From: Prosthecobacter sp.
GTDB taxonomy: Bacteria; Verrucomicrobiota; Verrucomicrobiia; Verrucomicrobiales; Verrucomicrobiaceae
DNA: 64,000 nt
Assembly: GCA_017853885.1 (NCBI GenBank)
Contig: JAFMIR010000008.1
Location: forward strand, 1-64,000
Direction: 5' to 3'
Shown: positions 48,815-58,236 of the stretch, piece by piece
Position numbering within the stretch: position 1 is the stretch's first letter
Layout: each line of letters starts with the position of its first letter
Notes under the pieces: generated by a model
What the model was told of the DNA's origin: nothing
The model's database searches: none
Seen by the model: only the letters and a program-made list of their open reading frames with translations
Made by a program: the position numbers and the translations under genes

Positions 48815-51125
48815 TCTCAGCCCAGATCTGCGACATCGTTGTGATGAAACCTTCGGAGCTGTTGTTGCCGCGAATCTGTTGCGATTCCCGCGCGCAATTG
48901 AGGTAGTCTCATACCTCACGATGGCAGATCGTGGTCCATTTGTTCGTTTTGTTGAGGCAAGAAGATTGCCATCCCAGCCCGAGCGCGAAGCTATCATCGT
49001 CGAGTTAGCTCCCGAACTTGGAACCGAACGGGTGGTAGACATCCACTACACCGAATTCTTCGCCTTAGTCTTTGATGAACGTGACGAGCGCTATCCACGT
49101 GCGTTAGCCATCCGTGAAAACTTTCCTCGCCCTATTCACCTCAACTTCGAGGTAAGTGAGTTTTCGAGCTGCGCTTCGCTTTGCCTATACGATCAGCCTT
49201 GGGGAGACATCAAGCTCACTTGGACACCAAGACAATTTCTGAACCGCATTGGTGAGTGGTTGACGAAGGCGAGTCAAGGAGCACTGCATGCACCGAACCA
49301 AGCTTTGGAGTGCTTCATGGTTTTCTCAGGGATCACGCTAGTGATGCCTCACGCGTTAATGCAGGCGGTTTCGAACCGGCCTTTGGTTGCCTTGAACCTC
49401 CAGCCAATATCACGCCCTGGGGAGAGTTGGATGGTATTTCGATCCCTTTACAATCAAAATCAACCCGATCCAAAAGCAGATGGATACAGCGTCATCACTC
49501 AATTTAAATGCCCACCTGTAACTCACGGCTTGATCAAAGCGTGTCCAACGAACTTAGGCGAACTGGACGAACTTTTCAGGGCTGCAGGATGGAGCTTAAT
49601 CAATGAATTCTCTGAGAGAATCAAAGGGGATCCTGGATTGATCAACACGGCAAGTCGCGGAGATGCCAGAATGATCATCATGCTAGCGGTTCCCATGAGG
49701 AGAGAAGACGAAAGTGAACCTGAGCGAACGGATACTTGGGCCTTCCAGATGACACACACTCTTGGTGAGTTTGCCGAAGCGGTCGGCTTGGTAGCCCGAG
49801 CCCCAGGTGGTGCACAATACCTACCGCTTGTGGGACAGGCAAAGCCTGAAGTCGTCGCACCCGCGTTGGCACAGAGTAGGATCATACCAATGCGAGTGCT
49901 TGAATCAATAGATCGAGCAAAAGCCGCGAACTTCACCGGTGAAACCTCACACTACGACGGCAGAGTTATAGCAGTCGGCGCAGGAGCATTGGGGGCACAA
50001 ATAGTGCTAAATCTTGCAAGGGGTGGTTTTGGCTTTTGGACTATAGTGGACGAAGATATTGTTCTCCCTCACAATATAGTTCGTCATTTTGCCCCTTCAG
50101 ATTGGATTGGTTGCTCGAAATCGGCAGCCCTTCACGAAGTCGTGAGCGGGCTTTATGACCAGCCCGAGTTTCACAGATACATTCATGCAAATGTCCTGAG
50201 CGCGACTCCTGATCAAAGAGAAGCACTCAACGAAGCAGCATCCAAAGCTGACCACATCTTTGATTTTTCTGCGTCGGTGAGTGTTGCTCGCTATCTTTCG
50301 GCGATGGACTGCGTTGCGCGACGTTCTTGTGCGTTCATAACTGCGTCTGGGAATGACCTGATCGTAATGAGTGAGGATGTGCAGCGAACCGTCAAGCTGG
50401 ACTGGTTAGAAATGGAGTTCTATGCAGCGCTAATTGCAGACGAAGATCTCTCTGCATCCGTAAGTGGTTCCGCAACAAAGGTTAACTATGGCCTTGGTTG
50501 CCGAGATCGTAGCGTAGTCCTTTCTCAAGATACCGTGGGTATGTATGCCGGTATAGCAAGCCGAGGTTTCCGACAGATCATCAACTGCGACAGCGCCAGC
50601 CTGAAGCTATATCAAATCGAAACACAGACGGGCTCAGTAAGCTGTCGTAGCATTAATGTTGAAAAGCCATTTGTTCACGTTGCTGGTGGCTGGGAGATAC
50701 AATACTCACGCAAAGTTGCTGAATCGATTCAATTGCTAAGACAATCCAAGCTGCCAAATGAGACTGGCGGGGTTCTTCTCGGAACTTGGGACGTCTCGCG
50801 CAAGCGTTGCTATGTGTATCACGCATTGCCAGCCCCAAGGGACAGCAACGAAGCACCAGATTATTTTGAACGCGGGTGTGAGAGCCTTAGCGCAAATATT
50901 GAAGTTCATAGCCGTCGAACCAACGGCATGACCACATATGTTGGGGAGTGGCATAGTCATCCGCGTGGCGCGTCAACCCTACCTAGTTGCCTTGACGTTA
51001 ACGCTGCACTTTGGTTTCAATCGCAACTCCAAGATGACGGCCTGCCTTCGGTGATGTTCATCGTAGGTGACGATATGCGGCCTCGAATAGTATGTGCATT
51101 TTCGATTAACCACGCCACCTCCTGA
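48807..51125 (+). CDS. E2-E1-JAB triple-domain protein (ubiquitin-like conjugation plus JAMM deconjugation)
   Basis: N-terminal E2-like segment (HLNFEVSEFSSCASLCLYDQPW...FLNRIGEWL); E1/ThiF nucleotide-binding VIAVGAGALGAQIVLNLARGGFGFWTIVDED...HNIVRH; JAB ETGGVLLGTWD...EWHSHPRGASTLPSCLD (JAMM, about 50946-50996). Confidence 0.85.
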   Translation: MADLSPDLRHRCDETFGAVVAANLLRFPRAIEVVSYLTMADRGPFVRFVEARRLPSQPEREAIIVELAPELGTERVVDIHYTEFFALVFDERDERYPRALAIRENFPRPIHLNFEVSEFSSCASLCLYDQPWGDIKLTWTPRQFLNRIGEWLTKASQGALHAPNQALECFMVFSGITLVMPHALMQAVSNRPLVALNLQPISRPGESWMVFRSLYNQNQPDPKADGYSVITQFKCPPVTHGLIKACPTNLGELDELFRAAGWSLINEFSERIKGDPGLINTASRGDARMIIMLAVPMRREDESEPERTDTWAFQMTHTLGEFAEAVGLVARAPGGAQYLPLVGQAKPEVVAPALAQSRIIPMRVLESIDRAKAANFTGETSHYDGRVIAVGAGALGAQIVLNLARGGFGFWTIVDEDIVLPHNIVRHFAPSDWIGCSKSAALHEVVSGLYDQPEFHRYIHANVLSATPDQREALNEAASKADHIFDFSASVSVARYLSAMDCVARRSCAFITASGNDLIVMSEDVQRTVKLDWLEMEFYAALIADEDLSASVSGSATKVNYGLGCRDRSVVLSQDTVGMYAGIASRGFRQIINCDSASLKLYQIETQTGSVSCRSINVEKPFVHVAGGWEIQYSRKVAESIQLLRQSKLPNETGGVLLGTWDVSRKRCYVYHALPAPRDSNEAPDYFERGCESLSANIEVHSRRTNGMTTYVGEWHSHPRGASTLPSCLDVNAALWFQSQLQDDGLPSVMFIVGDDMRPRIVCAFSINHATS

Positions 51126-51128
51126 CCT

Positions 51129-51878
51129 GTGCCATCCTTCACATTGCTCTCCGATTCCTATGAGCGAAAAGCTCGACTTACACCAATGCTAATCGCTTTG
51201 GCTCCGGGTTTGCTAGTTGCCCTGGCATTCACAGGAATCGAAGTTCACTGGCTTCAAAAATACTCTGGCGCTGCATTTATCTACGGCGTGCTCTCCCTTG
51301 TTTTGTGCTTCTACAGTCGACAAGCTGGACAGGCGGTAGAAGCTCGACTCAAAGCTAAGTGGAACGGCGTGATGCCATCAGTAGTCATTCTCAGACATCG
51401 AGATGATGTTCTTGATGCAATCACCAAAGCCAAGATCCACAAGGCAATGGCAAAGGTTGTAGCTGGAAGCAAGGCTCCAACAACAGAGCAAGAGATCCTG
51501 AATCCAACTGAGTGTGATCTCACTTATCGGGCGTGGTCTGAACATTTGCGTATCAGGGCCAGAGTGGATTCGTCCAAGTTCCCACATGTATTCAACGAGA
51601 ATACCCACTATGGCTTCATGCGGAATCTCCGTGGGTTGAAGCCCTTTGCTCTCATCGTGCTCATTGGATGTCTTGGTTTGTCTATTGGACTGTTTATGCT
51701 TGGTGGAAATGATTGGAATCGTATTACCCCGCCCGCTGGACTCTGTTGGGTAACTCTCGTTTCTCTTCTCCTGTTCTGGACATTTGCCGTGAACGATTCT
51801 CGGGTTGAGCGCGCTGCCTGGAATTATGCGAGACGACTGGTCGATGATTGCGTTCCTTTGCATCCAACGAAGACCTAA
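51129..51878 (+). CDS. Putative four-TM membrane protein (candidate effector)
   Basis: Two N-terminal and two C-terminal hydrophobic segments around a soluble region with FPHVFNENTHYGFMRNLRGLKP; GTG start 3 bp after the E1-JAB stop. Confidence 0.6.
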   Translation: MPSFTLLSDSYERKARLTPMLIALAPGLLVALAFTGIEVHWLQKYSGAAFIYGVLSLVLCFYSRQAGQAVEARLKAKWNGVMPSVVILRHRDDVLDAITKAKIHKAMAKVVAGSKAPTTEQEILNPTECDLTYRAWSEHLRIRARVDSSKFPHVFNENTHYGFMRNLRGLKPFALIVLIGCLGLSIGLFMLGGNDWNRITPPAGLCWVTLVSLLLFWTFAVNDSRVERAAWNYARRLVDDCVPLHPTKT

Positions 51879-52078
51879 CAGACGCCTTCATGCTATACTA
51901 ACTTCACCCTTCAGCCGTCGAGGCCAGTTGCCGTTACCCGCCTGGCTCGATCCAACAGACGTTTGCCGGGTGACTTTCCGGGCGGGCACCCATTTTGACG
52001 AGGGGGTGATCTCTGGCCCGGTTTTCATTCATGTTCCTTTCTGGAGCGGCGGCTGGCCTGGGCGGCGTGAACATAGCC

Positions 52079-53356
52079 ATGAACGAACACGATCTTCACA
52101 TCGGCATGAGGCATGTTTGGGGCGGCGAGCAGCCGTTTGGCTTCGACCTGGCTGATGCCCGCTACCACACCTACATCATCGGCAAGACGGGCTCCGGGAA
52201 GACCACGCTCCTGCGCAATCTCATCCTCCAGCTCATCCAGCAGGGCCACGGCGTCGGTCTCATCGACCCGCATGGCGATCTGGCGGAGGATTTGCTGCTA
52301 CACATCCCGCCGCAGCGGGCCGAGCAGACGGTCTATTTTCACCCCGGCGACCTCGGTCACCCCATCGGCCTCAATTTGCTCGCCCAGACCGCGCCGGAAG
52401 ACCGTCACCTCGTCGCCTCCGGCATCGTGAGCGCCTTCAAAAGCCTGTGGCAGGAAAGCTGGGGGCCGCGGCTGGAATACATCCTGCACAACGCCATCGC
52501 CGCGCTGACGCATTGCCCGAACACCACGCTCCTCGGCCTGAATCGCCTGCTCACCGACGCTGCCTATCGCCGCTGGGTGGTGAACCAGATCAACGATCCC
52601 TTCCTGCGCGACTTCTGGGAGAACGAATACGAGAGCTGGGAGCCGCGCTTCATGCGCGAGGCCATCGCACCCATCCAGAACAAGGCCGGCCAGCTCCTCC
52701 TCTCCCCCGTCATCCGCAACATCATCGGTCAGGTGCGCAGCAAGGTGAGCATCCCCTTTGTCATGAACGAGGGGCGCATCTTCCTCGCGAACCTCTCCAA
52801 AGGTGAAATCGGCCACGACAAGGCCAACCTGCTCGGCTCCCTGCTCATCACGCAGTTCCAGCTCGCCGCCATGGCCCGCAATCGCCAGCCCGAGTCTGAG
52901 CGTCGCGACTTCTACCTCTTCGTGGATGAGTTCCAAAACTTCGCCACCGAGAGCTTCACCTCCATCCTCGCCGAGGCGCGGAAATACCGGCTCAATCTCA
53001 CGCTGAGTCATCAATACATCGCCCAGCTCTCTCCCACCGTGCGGGAGGCCGTCTTTGGCAATGTCGGCACCCTCGTCGCCTTCCGCGTCGGCTTCGCCGA
53101 TGCCGAGCATCTGCACGGCGAGTTTGGCGAGGAGTTCCACCAGCGGCAATTCGTCGATCTCCCACGCTACGAGACCCTCATCCGCAACCAGTCCGCCAGC
53201 GGCTCCATCCACTTCCAGCGCACCCGTCTCTCCCCGCCCATCGAGACGCACCAAGGCCGCAAAGCCAAGCTCCTCCGCCGCTCCCGCGAGCGCTTCGCCA
53301 CGCCGAGAGCGGAGGTCGAAGAGAAGCTGAAGCGGTGGTTGCGGCAGGTGGATTAG
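52079..53356 (+). CDS. HerA/TraD/VirD4-type conjugative DNA-transfer ATPase
   Basis: YIIGKTGSGKTTLLRNLI Walker A, FYLFVDEFQNFATESF Walker B, GLIDPHGDLAEDLL; start chosen at MNEHDLHIGMRHVWGG. Confidence 0.82.
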   Translation: MNEHDLHIGMRHVWGGEQPFGFDLADARYHTYIIGKTGSGKTTLLRNLILQLIQQGHGVGLIDPHGDLAEDLLLHIPPQRAEQTVYFHPGDLGHPIGLNLLAQTAPEDRHLVASGIVSAFKSLWQESWGPRLEYILHNAIAALTHCPNTTLLGLNRLLTDAAYRRWVVNQINDPFLRDFWENEYESWEPRFMREAIAPIQNKAGQLLLSPVIRNIIGQVRSKVSIPFVMNEGRIFLANLSKGEIGHDKANLLGSLLITQFQLAAMARNRQPESERRDFYLFVDEFQNFATESFTSILAEARKYRLNLTLSHQYIAQLSPTVREAVFGNVGTLVAFRVGFADAEHLHGEFGEEFHQRQFVDLPRYETLIRNQSASGSIHFQRTRLSPPIETHQGRKAKLLRRSRERFATPRAEVEEKLKRWLRQVD

Positions 53357-53934
53357 CCATTAACCCGGATTCCGAAGTTAAGCGGAGTTTTTTGAGGCTG
53401 TTTTCGGGTGGGGGGAGCTGTTGGCGGTTCCAACTTCGGCGACTTCGTTTTTGCCACTTCAAAACCTTGTCCATCAAGGATTTGTGCTTCTCTTCTCTGC
53501 ACCACCCCAGGCTCGACGCACTCTGATTGTAGTCGTGCCAAAGTCACCGCGTCCTCATCGCGATTGGTCACGAAGATGCGGTCGGTGTAGCCTCTGCCAG
53601 AACGGCGATCAGCGGATGATGTATGTGCCGCCCCGGACGCGATGGATTGTATCCGCGCTCCGCACACTCCTGATGACCGTTTCGCTGGACCACCGTGCTG
53701 TCGAGATCAAGGCTCCAGCTCAGCACAGGCATCACCCGGCCTTGCTGCAACAGCCAGAACCAGAGCGGACGCCAGAATGCATCGATCATCGGTTGCGTGA
53801 AGAGCTTGAGCAGGTTGTGCACCGTGTTGGTGCCGGGGAAGCGATCCATGCCCAGCTCGCCTCCACGACAAAGCTCTATGATCGCACGAACGACAAGATC
53901 GCGATGGAGGAGATTGAGCGGATTCGCTTGGGCT
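53353..53934 (-). pseudogene. Degraded IS1380-family-like transposase
   Basis: LDLDSTVVQRNGHQECAERGYNPSRPGRHIHHPLIAVLAEA in one frame, RIFVTNRDEDAVTL in another; middle missing and no intact ORF. Confidence 0.65.
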
Positions 53935-53960
53935 GAATGCGCATGCCTTTTTGCCCCGGA

Positions 53961-54830
53961 TCAGAACCGCCAACTGATGCCGATGAAGGGGGTGAGGGCT
54001 TCTTCGCCACGGAAGAACCAGAAGAGGCCCACGTCGAGGATGATGTGTTCGGTGAGGTCGTAGTCGAGCCCGAAGTTCCACGCGGTCTGCCAGTAGCGCT
54101 CGTCATCCTTGCTCCAGGAGGCGTAGATCTCTGTGAATGCGCCGAGCTTTTCGGTGATCTCGAAACCGAGCTGAGCGGTGGCTGTGGGGCGCAGGTAGGA
54201 TGATTCATCTTCGTCCACACTGATGTTTGCGCCCAAACTGCTGCCAAAGGTAAAGTTGCCGCCGATTTTCTTTTGGCTGATGAGCTTGAGTCCTCCCTCC
54301 CACATGTCATTGCCGATGCCGCCGGTGGCGACGGGCACTTTGACGAAAGGCAGCACGGCGAGTGCGAAGTCACCGCCTTCGTTGCCGATCAGGTTGTATT
54401 TGAAGCGCACGAACAGGTCGTTCACGCCGGATTTGTGAAAGCCTGGGTCAGCAGTATCGCCGTCTTTGCGCACTTCGGTGTAAGGGCGCCAGATGAGTTG
54501 AAAATCGAGGGCGTCGGTGAGGCCGTATCGCGCGTTGATCTCGCCCCAGTTGAAGGTTTCGTGGCTGTGCTCGGTGTGCAGGCGGCGCTCGTAGTCGAAG
54601 ATGCCAGTTTCCAGATGGAAGAATCCCTTCATCACGGTGAATGGCGTGCCCGTGAGGTCGCCACGGTCGGTCGTCATCTCCCGCAGGTTGTGGTGGTGGT
54701 TTTCAAAGGTGCTCAGCTTCCATGCATTCGAGTGATTCTCATCTGGGTTTCCGGCATCAACAGCGTGGGAAAGCGGCGGGATGAGCAGACTAAGGAGGCA
54801 GATCGTGAGGAAAATAGGGTGGTGGTGCAT
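53961..54830 (-). CDS. Outer-membrane transporter-like protein (phenol-degradation MetA-like)
   Basis: Signal peptide; TPFTVMKGFFHLETGIFDYER...INARYGLTDALDFQLIWRPYTEV beta-barrel pattern. Confidence 0.7.
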   Translation of the reverse strand: MHHHPIFLTICLLSLLIPPLSHAVDAGNPDENHSNAWKLSTFENHHHNLREMTTDRGDLTGTPFTVMKGFFHLETGIFDYERRLHTEHSHETFNWGEINARYGLTDALDFQLIWRPYTEVRKDGDTADPGFHKSGVNDLFVRFKYNLIGNEGGDFALAVLPFVKVPVATGGIGNDMWEGGLKLISQKKIGGNFTFGSSLGANISVDEDESSYLRPTATAQLGFEITEKLGAFTEIYASWSKDDERYWQTAWNFGLDYDLTEHIILDVGLFWFFRGEEALTPFIGISWRF

Positions 54831-54888
54831 GGTGGGCGGATAATAGCGAAATGGTTCTCTCTTCTAGCTGGATACCCCCTTCAGCAAT

Positions 54889-54902
54889 ATGATTGCAATC
54901 AT
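54889..54902. promoter_or_regulatory. Putative Crp/Fnr-family operator ATGATTGCAATCAT
   Basis: Perfect 14-bp palindrome between divergent genes starting at 54830 (-) and 55027 (+). Confidence 0.6.
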
Positions 54903-55026
54903 GCGACCAGCGGATCTGAGGGGGATGAGAAATTGAGTCCCGCGTATGAGGTGAGTCATAGGGGCATGAATGGTGCTCTTTCATACTGCGCTGCTCACAG
55001 AGTCGGAGCGGAAACCATACAACATC

Positions 55027-56421
55027 ATGAAAATCGCCTCATTAACCCAAACAGCACTTGCTGCCATCACCCTCGCCATGACTACCTCATCATCCCACGC
55101 TGCCGGAGGCAGCTATTTCTACACACTGACCAATGATACTCGGGAGGGCAAAAATGCCGTGCTGGGCTACACTCGGGCGGACGATGGCACCCTCACTCCG
55201 CTGGCTGGCAATCCTTTCCTCACCGGGGGCACTGGCATTGACAATGATACGCACGGCAAGCTCGGCCCCAATGACAATGACACGCCGCTAGCCCTCAGTG
55301 AGGATGGGAAGCGTCTTTTCGCCGTGAACACGCACAGCAATACCATCGCGGTGCTTGACATTCAGGACGATGGCTCGCTCAAGCCGGTGAAGGGATCTCC
55401 GTTTGATTCTCATGGGGTAGCTCCGAACAGCCTCAGCGTGCGCGGCGGCACCCTGCTGGCCTCCAACCGCAATGAGGACTATCATCAAATGGAGTCGCTG
55501 CGCACGGCCAATGCGAGCTATGTCTCCTTCGCCATCGAGGCGGATGGTGCGCTGCGATTTGTGTCGAAGGTGGACATTGAGGGCTTCAACAAGCCGACCC
55601 AGATTCATATCTCGCAGACGAACGCTAAGCTGGCCTTCGGTTGCGACTTCCAGGTGGATGCGGACTTCGATGGTGAGGGCAAGCGTTCCTTCCTCGCGGG
55701 CACGGAGGCTCGTGTGCAGGGTCAGATTCACGTTCTGCGTGTTGGAGAGGACAGCTCTTTGACCGAAGTCGGTCGGCATCAGATGCCGGAGACCAACAAG
55801 GACTTCATTTACAAGGGCTCCAAAGGCGTGCCCTCACTGCCGCTGGGCATCTGGTCGCACCCCAGCAAGCCGTTGCTTTATGCAGGTCTCGTGACGCGCA
55901 ATGAGCTGGGCGTTTTCCACTTCGATGCGGAAGGCAATCTGCATTTCGTCACCTCTGTGCCCAACAGCGGGCAAGACATCTGCTGGGCGCTGCCGAACAA
56001 GGCGGGCACACGTCTTTACACGGTGAACAATCTTCCCCGCACCGATGACACCAAGCAACCGGACACGGCAGCGACGGTGACCACCTACGACATCGCTGGC
56101 GACAAGGCCGAGAAGCCTGTGGAAATCCACCGCCTGCAGTTGCCGCACTCCGGCGGCACGTTCGTCAACAACCGCAACTTCTCGCAGCCTGACAGCACAG
56201 CCTTCCAATGCACGCTGGACCCGAAGGGCAAGTTCCTCTACGTCATCTGCCAGCGCATCAACCAGACGGACGAGAACAAGGGCGAGGAGGGCAACTTCAT
56301 CCATGTGCTGAAGCTCGATGCCGAAGGTCAGCCATCCACCGTTGTGCAGTCCCGTCCGCTCGGGCCTGACGGTGTGCCGTTCCGTTCCCGTCCGGAAGGT
56401 GCAGTGGCCTTGGACCGCTGA
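55027..56421 (+). CDS. Secreted lactonase-family beta-propeller protein
   Basis: Signal peptide; repeated beta-propeller blades (RLFAVNTHSNTIAVLDIQDDGSLKPVKGSPF; FLYVICQRINQT). Confidence 0.8.
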   Translation: MKIASLTQTALAAITLAMTTSSSHAAGGSYFYTLTNDTREGKNAVLGYTRADDGTLTPLAGNPFLTGGTGIDNDTHGKLGPNDNDTPLALSEDGKRLFAVNTHSNTIAVLDIQDDGSLKPVKGSPFDSHGVAPNSLSVRGGTLLASNRNEDYHQMESLRTANASYVSFAIEADGALRFVSKVDIEGFNKPTQIHISQTNAKLAFGCDFQVDADFDGEGKRSFLAGTEARVQGQIHVLRVGEDSSLTEVGRHQMPETNKDFIYKGSKGVPSLPLGIWSHPSKPLLYAGLVTRNELGVFHFDAEGNLHFVTSVPNSGQDICWALPNKAGTRLYTVNNLPRTDDTKQPDTAATVTTYDIAGDKAEKPVEIHRLQLPHSGGTFVNNRNFSQPDSTAFQCTLDPKGKFLYVICQRINQTDENKGEEGNFIHVLKLDAEGQPSTVVQSRPLGPDGVPFRSRPEGAVALDR

Positions 56422-56455
56422 TCACACTGGAGCGTCAATGACACTACAATAACCG

Positions 56456-56494
56456 CGCTGCCACGGCATGTCTGTCGTGGCAGCGTTTTTGTTT
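56456..56494 (+). terminator. Rho-independent terminator downstream of the lactonase-family gene
   Basis: CGCTGCCACG-N10-CGTGGCAGCG followed by TTTTTGTTT. Confidence 0.85.
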
Positions 56495-56529
56495 GCACGG
56501 AACTCGAAGATAGTCTGATTTCCGCAGTC

Positions 56530-56541
56530 TGATCGCAATCA
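56530..56541. promoter_or_regulatory. Putative Crp/Fnr-family operator TGATCGCAATCA
   Basis: TGAT-N4-ATCA, about 38 bp upstream of the CDS at 56579. Confidence 0.5.
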
Positions 56542-56578
56542 TATCCAAGAACGGCGCACGGCGGTAAGTTCGAGCGCC

Positions 56579-57115
56579 ATGAAGCGACTCGCCCGCCGGA
56601 CCACCTCTTTGCTTTTCCTGTCTTTTATCTCTCTTCAGATGCCAGTGCCCACCACATCTCACGCAACGGACCCTGCCACTTCCAAACACGGTGAGGAGGC
56701 CGGAACGGTGGACTGGGGCCGTGATTTGGCGAAGGGACTGGAGGCGGGCAGGGCTTCCGGAAAACCGGTGTTTCTGCTGTTTCAGGAGATTCCCGGCTGC
56801 GCGGGCTGTAAGCAGTTTGGCCACGACGTGCTTTCGAATCCTGAGGTGGTGGCGGTGATTCAGTCTGAGTTCGTGCCGGTGCTTATTCCGAACAATCGGC
56901 CCGGAAAAGACGCGGAGGTGCTGGCAAAATACAACGAGCCTTCGTGGAACTACCAAGTGGTGCGTTTCCTCAATGCAGAAGGCAAGGACATCATCCCGCG
57001 CAAGGATCGGGTCTGGGATGCGGGGCCGCTGGCGGAGCGGATGATCGCCGCGCTGGAGGCTGCCAAGCGCCCAGTGCCTGATGCGCTGCGCAAACTGGCG
57101 GCTGGCAGAAAATAA
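56579..57115 (+). CDS. Thioredoxin-like protein
   Basis: GKPVFLLFQEIPGCAGCKQFGHDVLSNPEVVAVIQSEFVPVLI (CAGC). Confidence 0.8.
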   Translation: MKRLARRTTSLLFLSFISLQMPVPTTSHATDPATSKHGEEAGTVDWGRDLAKGLEAGRASGKPVFLLFQEIPGCAGCKQFGHDVLSNPEVVAVIQSEFVPVLIPNNRPGKDAEVLAKYNEPSWNYQVVRFLNAEGKDIIPRKDRVWDAGPLAERMIAALEAAKRPVPDALRKLAAGRK

Positions 57116-57128
57116 TGCTCTGCAATCC

Positions 57129-57698
57129 TCAAACGGTCAGGAAGTTGCGCAGCAGTTGCTTCCCTTCCGTGGTGAGGATGCTTTCGGGGTGAAACTGCAC
57201 GCCGTGCACGGGGTGCTCGCGGTGGCAGATGCCCATGATTTCGGTGGGGTCGTCCTCTGCTGTGGCGGTGATTTCCAGTTCGGGCGGGAGCGTGCCTTTG
57301 TGAACGATGAGGCTGTGGTAGCGCGTGGCGGTGAAGGGACTGGGGAGGCCTTTGAAGACGCTCTTGCCGCTGTGGGCGATTTGCGAGGTTTTCCCGTGCA
57401 TCTGCCGCTGGGCGCGCACCACTTCCCCTCCGTAAACCTGCCCGATGCTCTGATGCCCGAGACAGACGCCGAGGATGGGGATGCGCGGCCCCAGCCGGTG
57501 GATGAGCGAGCAGGAAATGCCCGCCTGATCCGGCGTGCCCGGTCCGGGTGAGATGCAGATGCGCTCGGGCGCGAGCTTTTCGACTTCGGCGAGGGTGATC
57601 TGGTCGTTGCGGAAAACTTTCATCTCCACGCCGAACTCACCGAAGTATTGGACGAGGTTGTAGGTGAAGGAGTCGTAGTTGTCGATGATGAGGAGCAT
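57129..57698 (-). CDS. Aminodeoxychorismate/anthranilate synthase component II (glutamine amidotransferase)
   Basis: [41 protein letters not shown]. Confidence 0.93.
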   Translation of the reverse strand: MLLIIDNYDSFTYNLVQYFGEFGVEMKVFRNDQITLAEVEKLAPERICISPGPGTPDQAGISCSLIHRLGPRIPILGVCLGHQSIGQVYGGEVVRAQRQMHGKTSQIAHSGKSVFKGLPSPFTATRYHSLIVHKGTLPPELEITATAEDDPTEIMGICHREHPVHGVQFHPESILTTEGKQLLRNFLTV

Positions 57699-57708
57699 GG
57701 CGTCGAAA

Positions 57709-58212
57709 TCAGGGTAAGTGTGCTTTTGGACCGAACGGCGTTACGGCATTACCCACGCGGATGACGCCGCTTTGCACGATGCTGGCGCGGATGCCCCCAC
57801 GCTGGCGCAGCAAGTCGCAAACACCAGCTTGGATGCGGCGGTCGAGCAGGGCGCAGGGCTCGCATGTGCGGTCTCCGCGCAGGATGGCTTCTCCGAGCTT
57901 GAAGTTGCGCCCCAGCAGCTCGTGCAAATCCACGCCTCGTGTGACGAGGTTCCGCCGTGTGGAGCCTGCGGGCAATGGATACCCCAGCTCGCTGGCGATG
58001 GCTTCCAGTGCCTCGGCTGCGATGAGAGTGACGGCGCGGCCCGATCCGGGCCAGCGGGAAAAGCTGCCGGTGCCGCTGTGGTAGCGGTCGCCGAGGATGC
58101 CGACTCCGGCGTCGAGCATCGCTTCCTCCACGCTGTGCATGGCGGCTCCGGCCTCGGGGGAAATCCAGATACTTTCCAAGGTGGCTGGAATGGGAAGATT
58201 TTGAGAACTCAT
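57709..58212 (-). CDS. MOSC-domain protein
   Basis: [41 protein letters not shown]. Confidence 0.85.
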   Translation of the reverse strand: MSSQNLPIPATLESIWISPEAGAAMHSVEEAMLDAGVGILGDRYHSGTGSFSRWPGSGRAVTLIAAEALEAIASELGYPLPAGSTRRNLVTRGVDLHELLGRNFKLGEAILRGDRTCEPCALLDRRIQAGVCDLLRQRGGIRASIVQSGVIRVGNAVTPFGPKAHLP

Positions 58213-58236
58213 CGGTCTCGGTGATTCCGGGAATCC

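Noticed and set aside
47672-51878. Canonical type II CBASS
   Set aside because: No CD-NTase gene is visible next to the E2-E1-JAB gene, so this label is not supported
52298-53254. 318-aa minus-strand ORF
   Set aside because: Shadow of the conjugative ATPase gene
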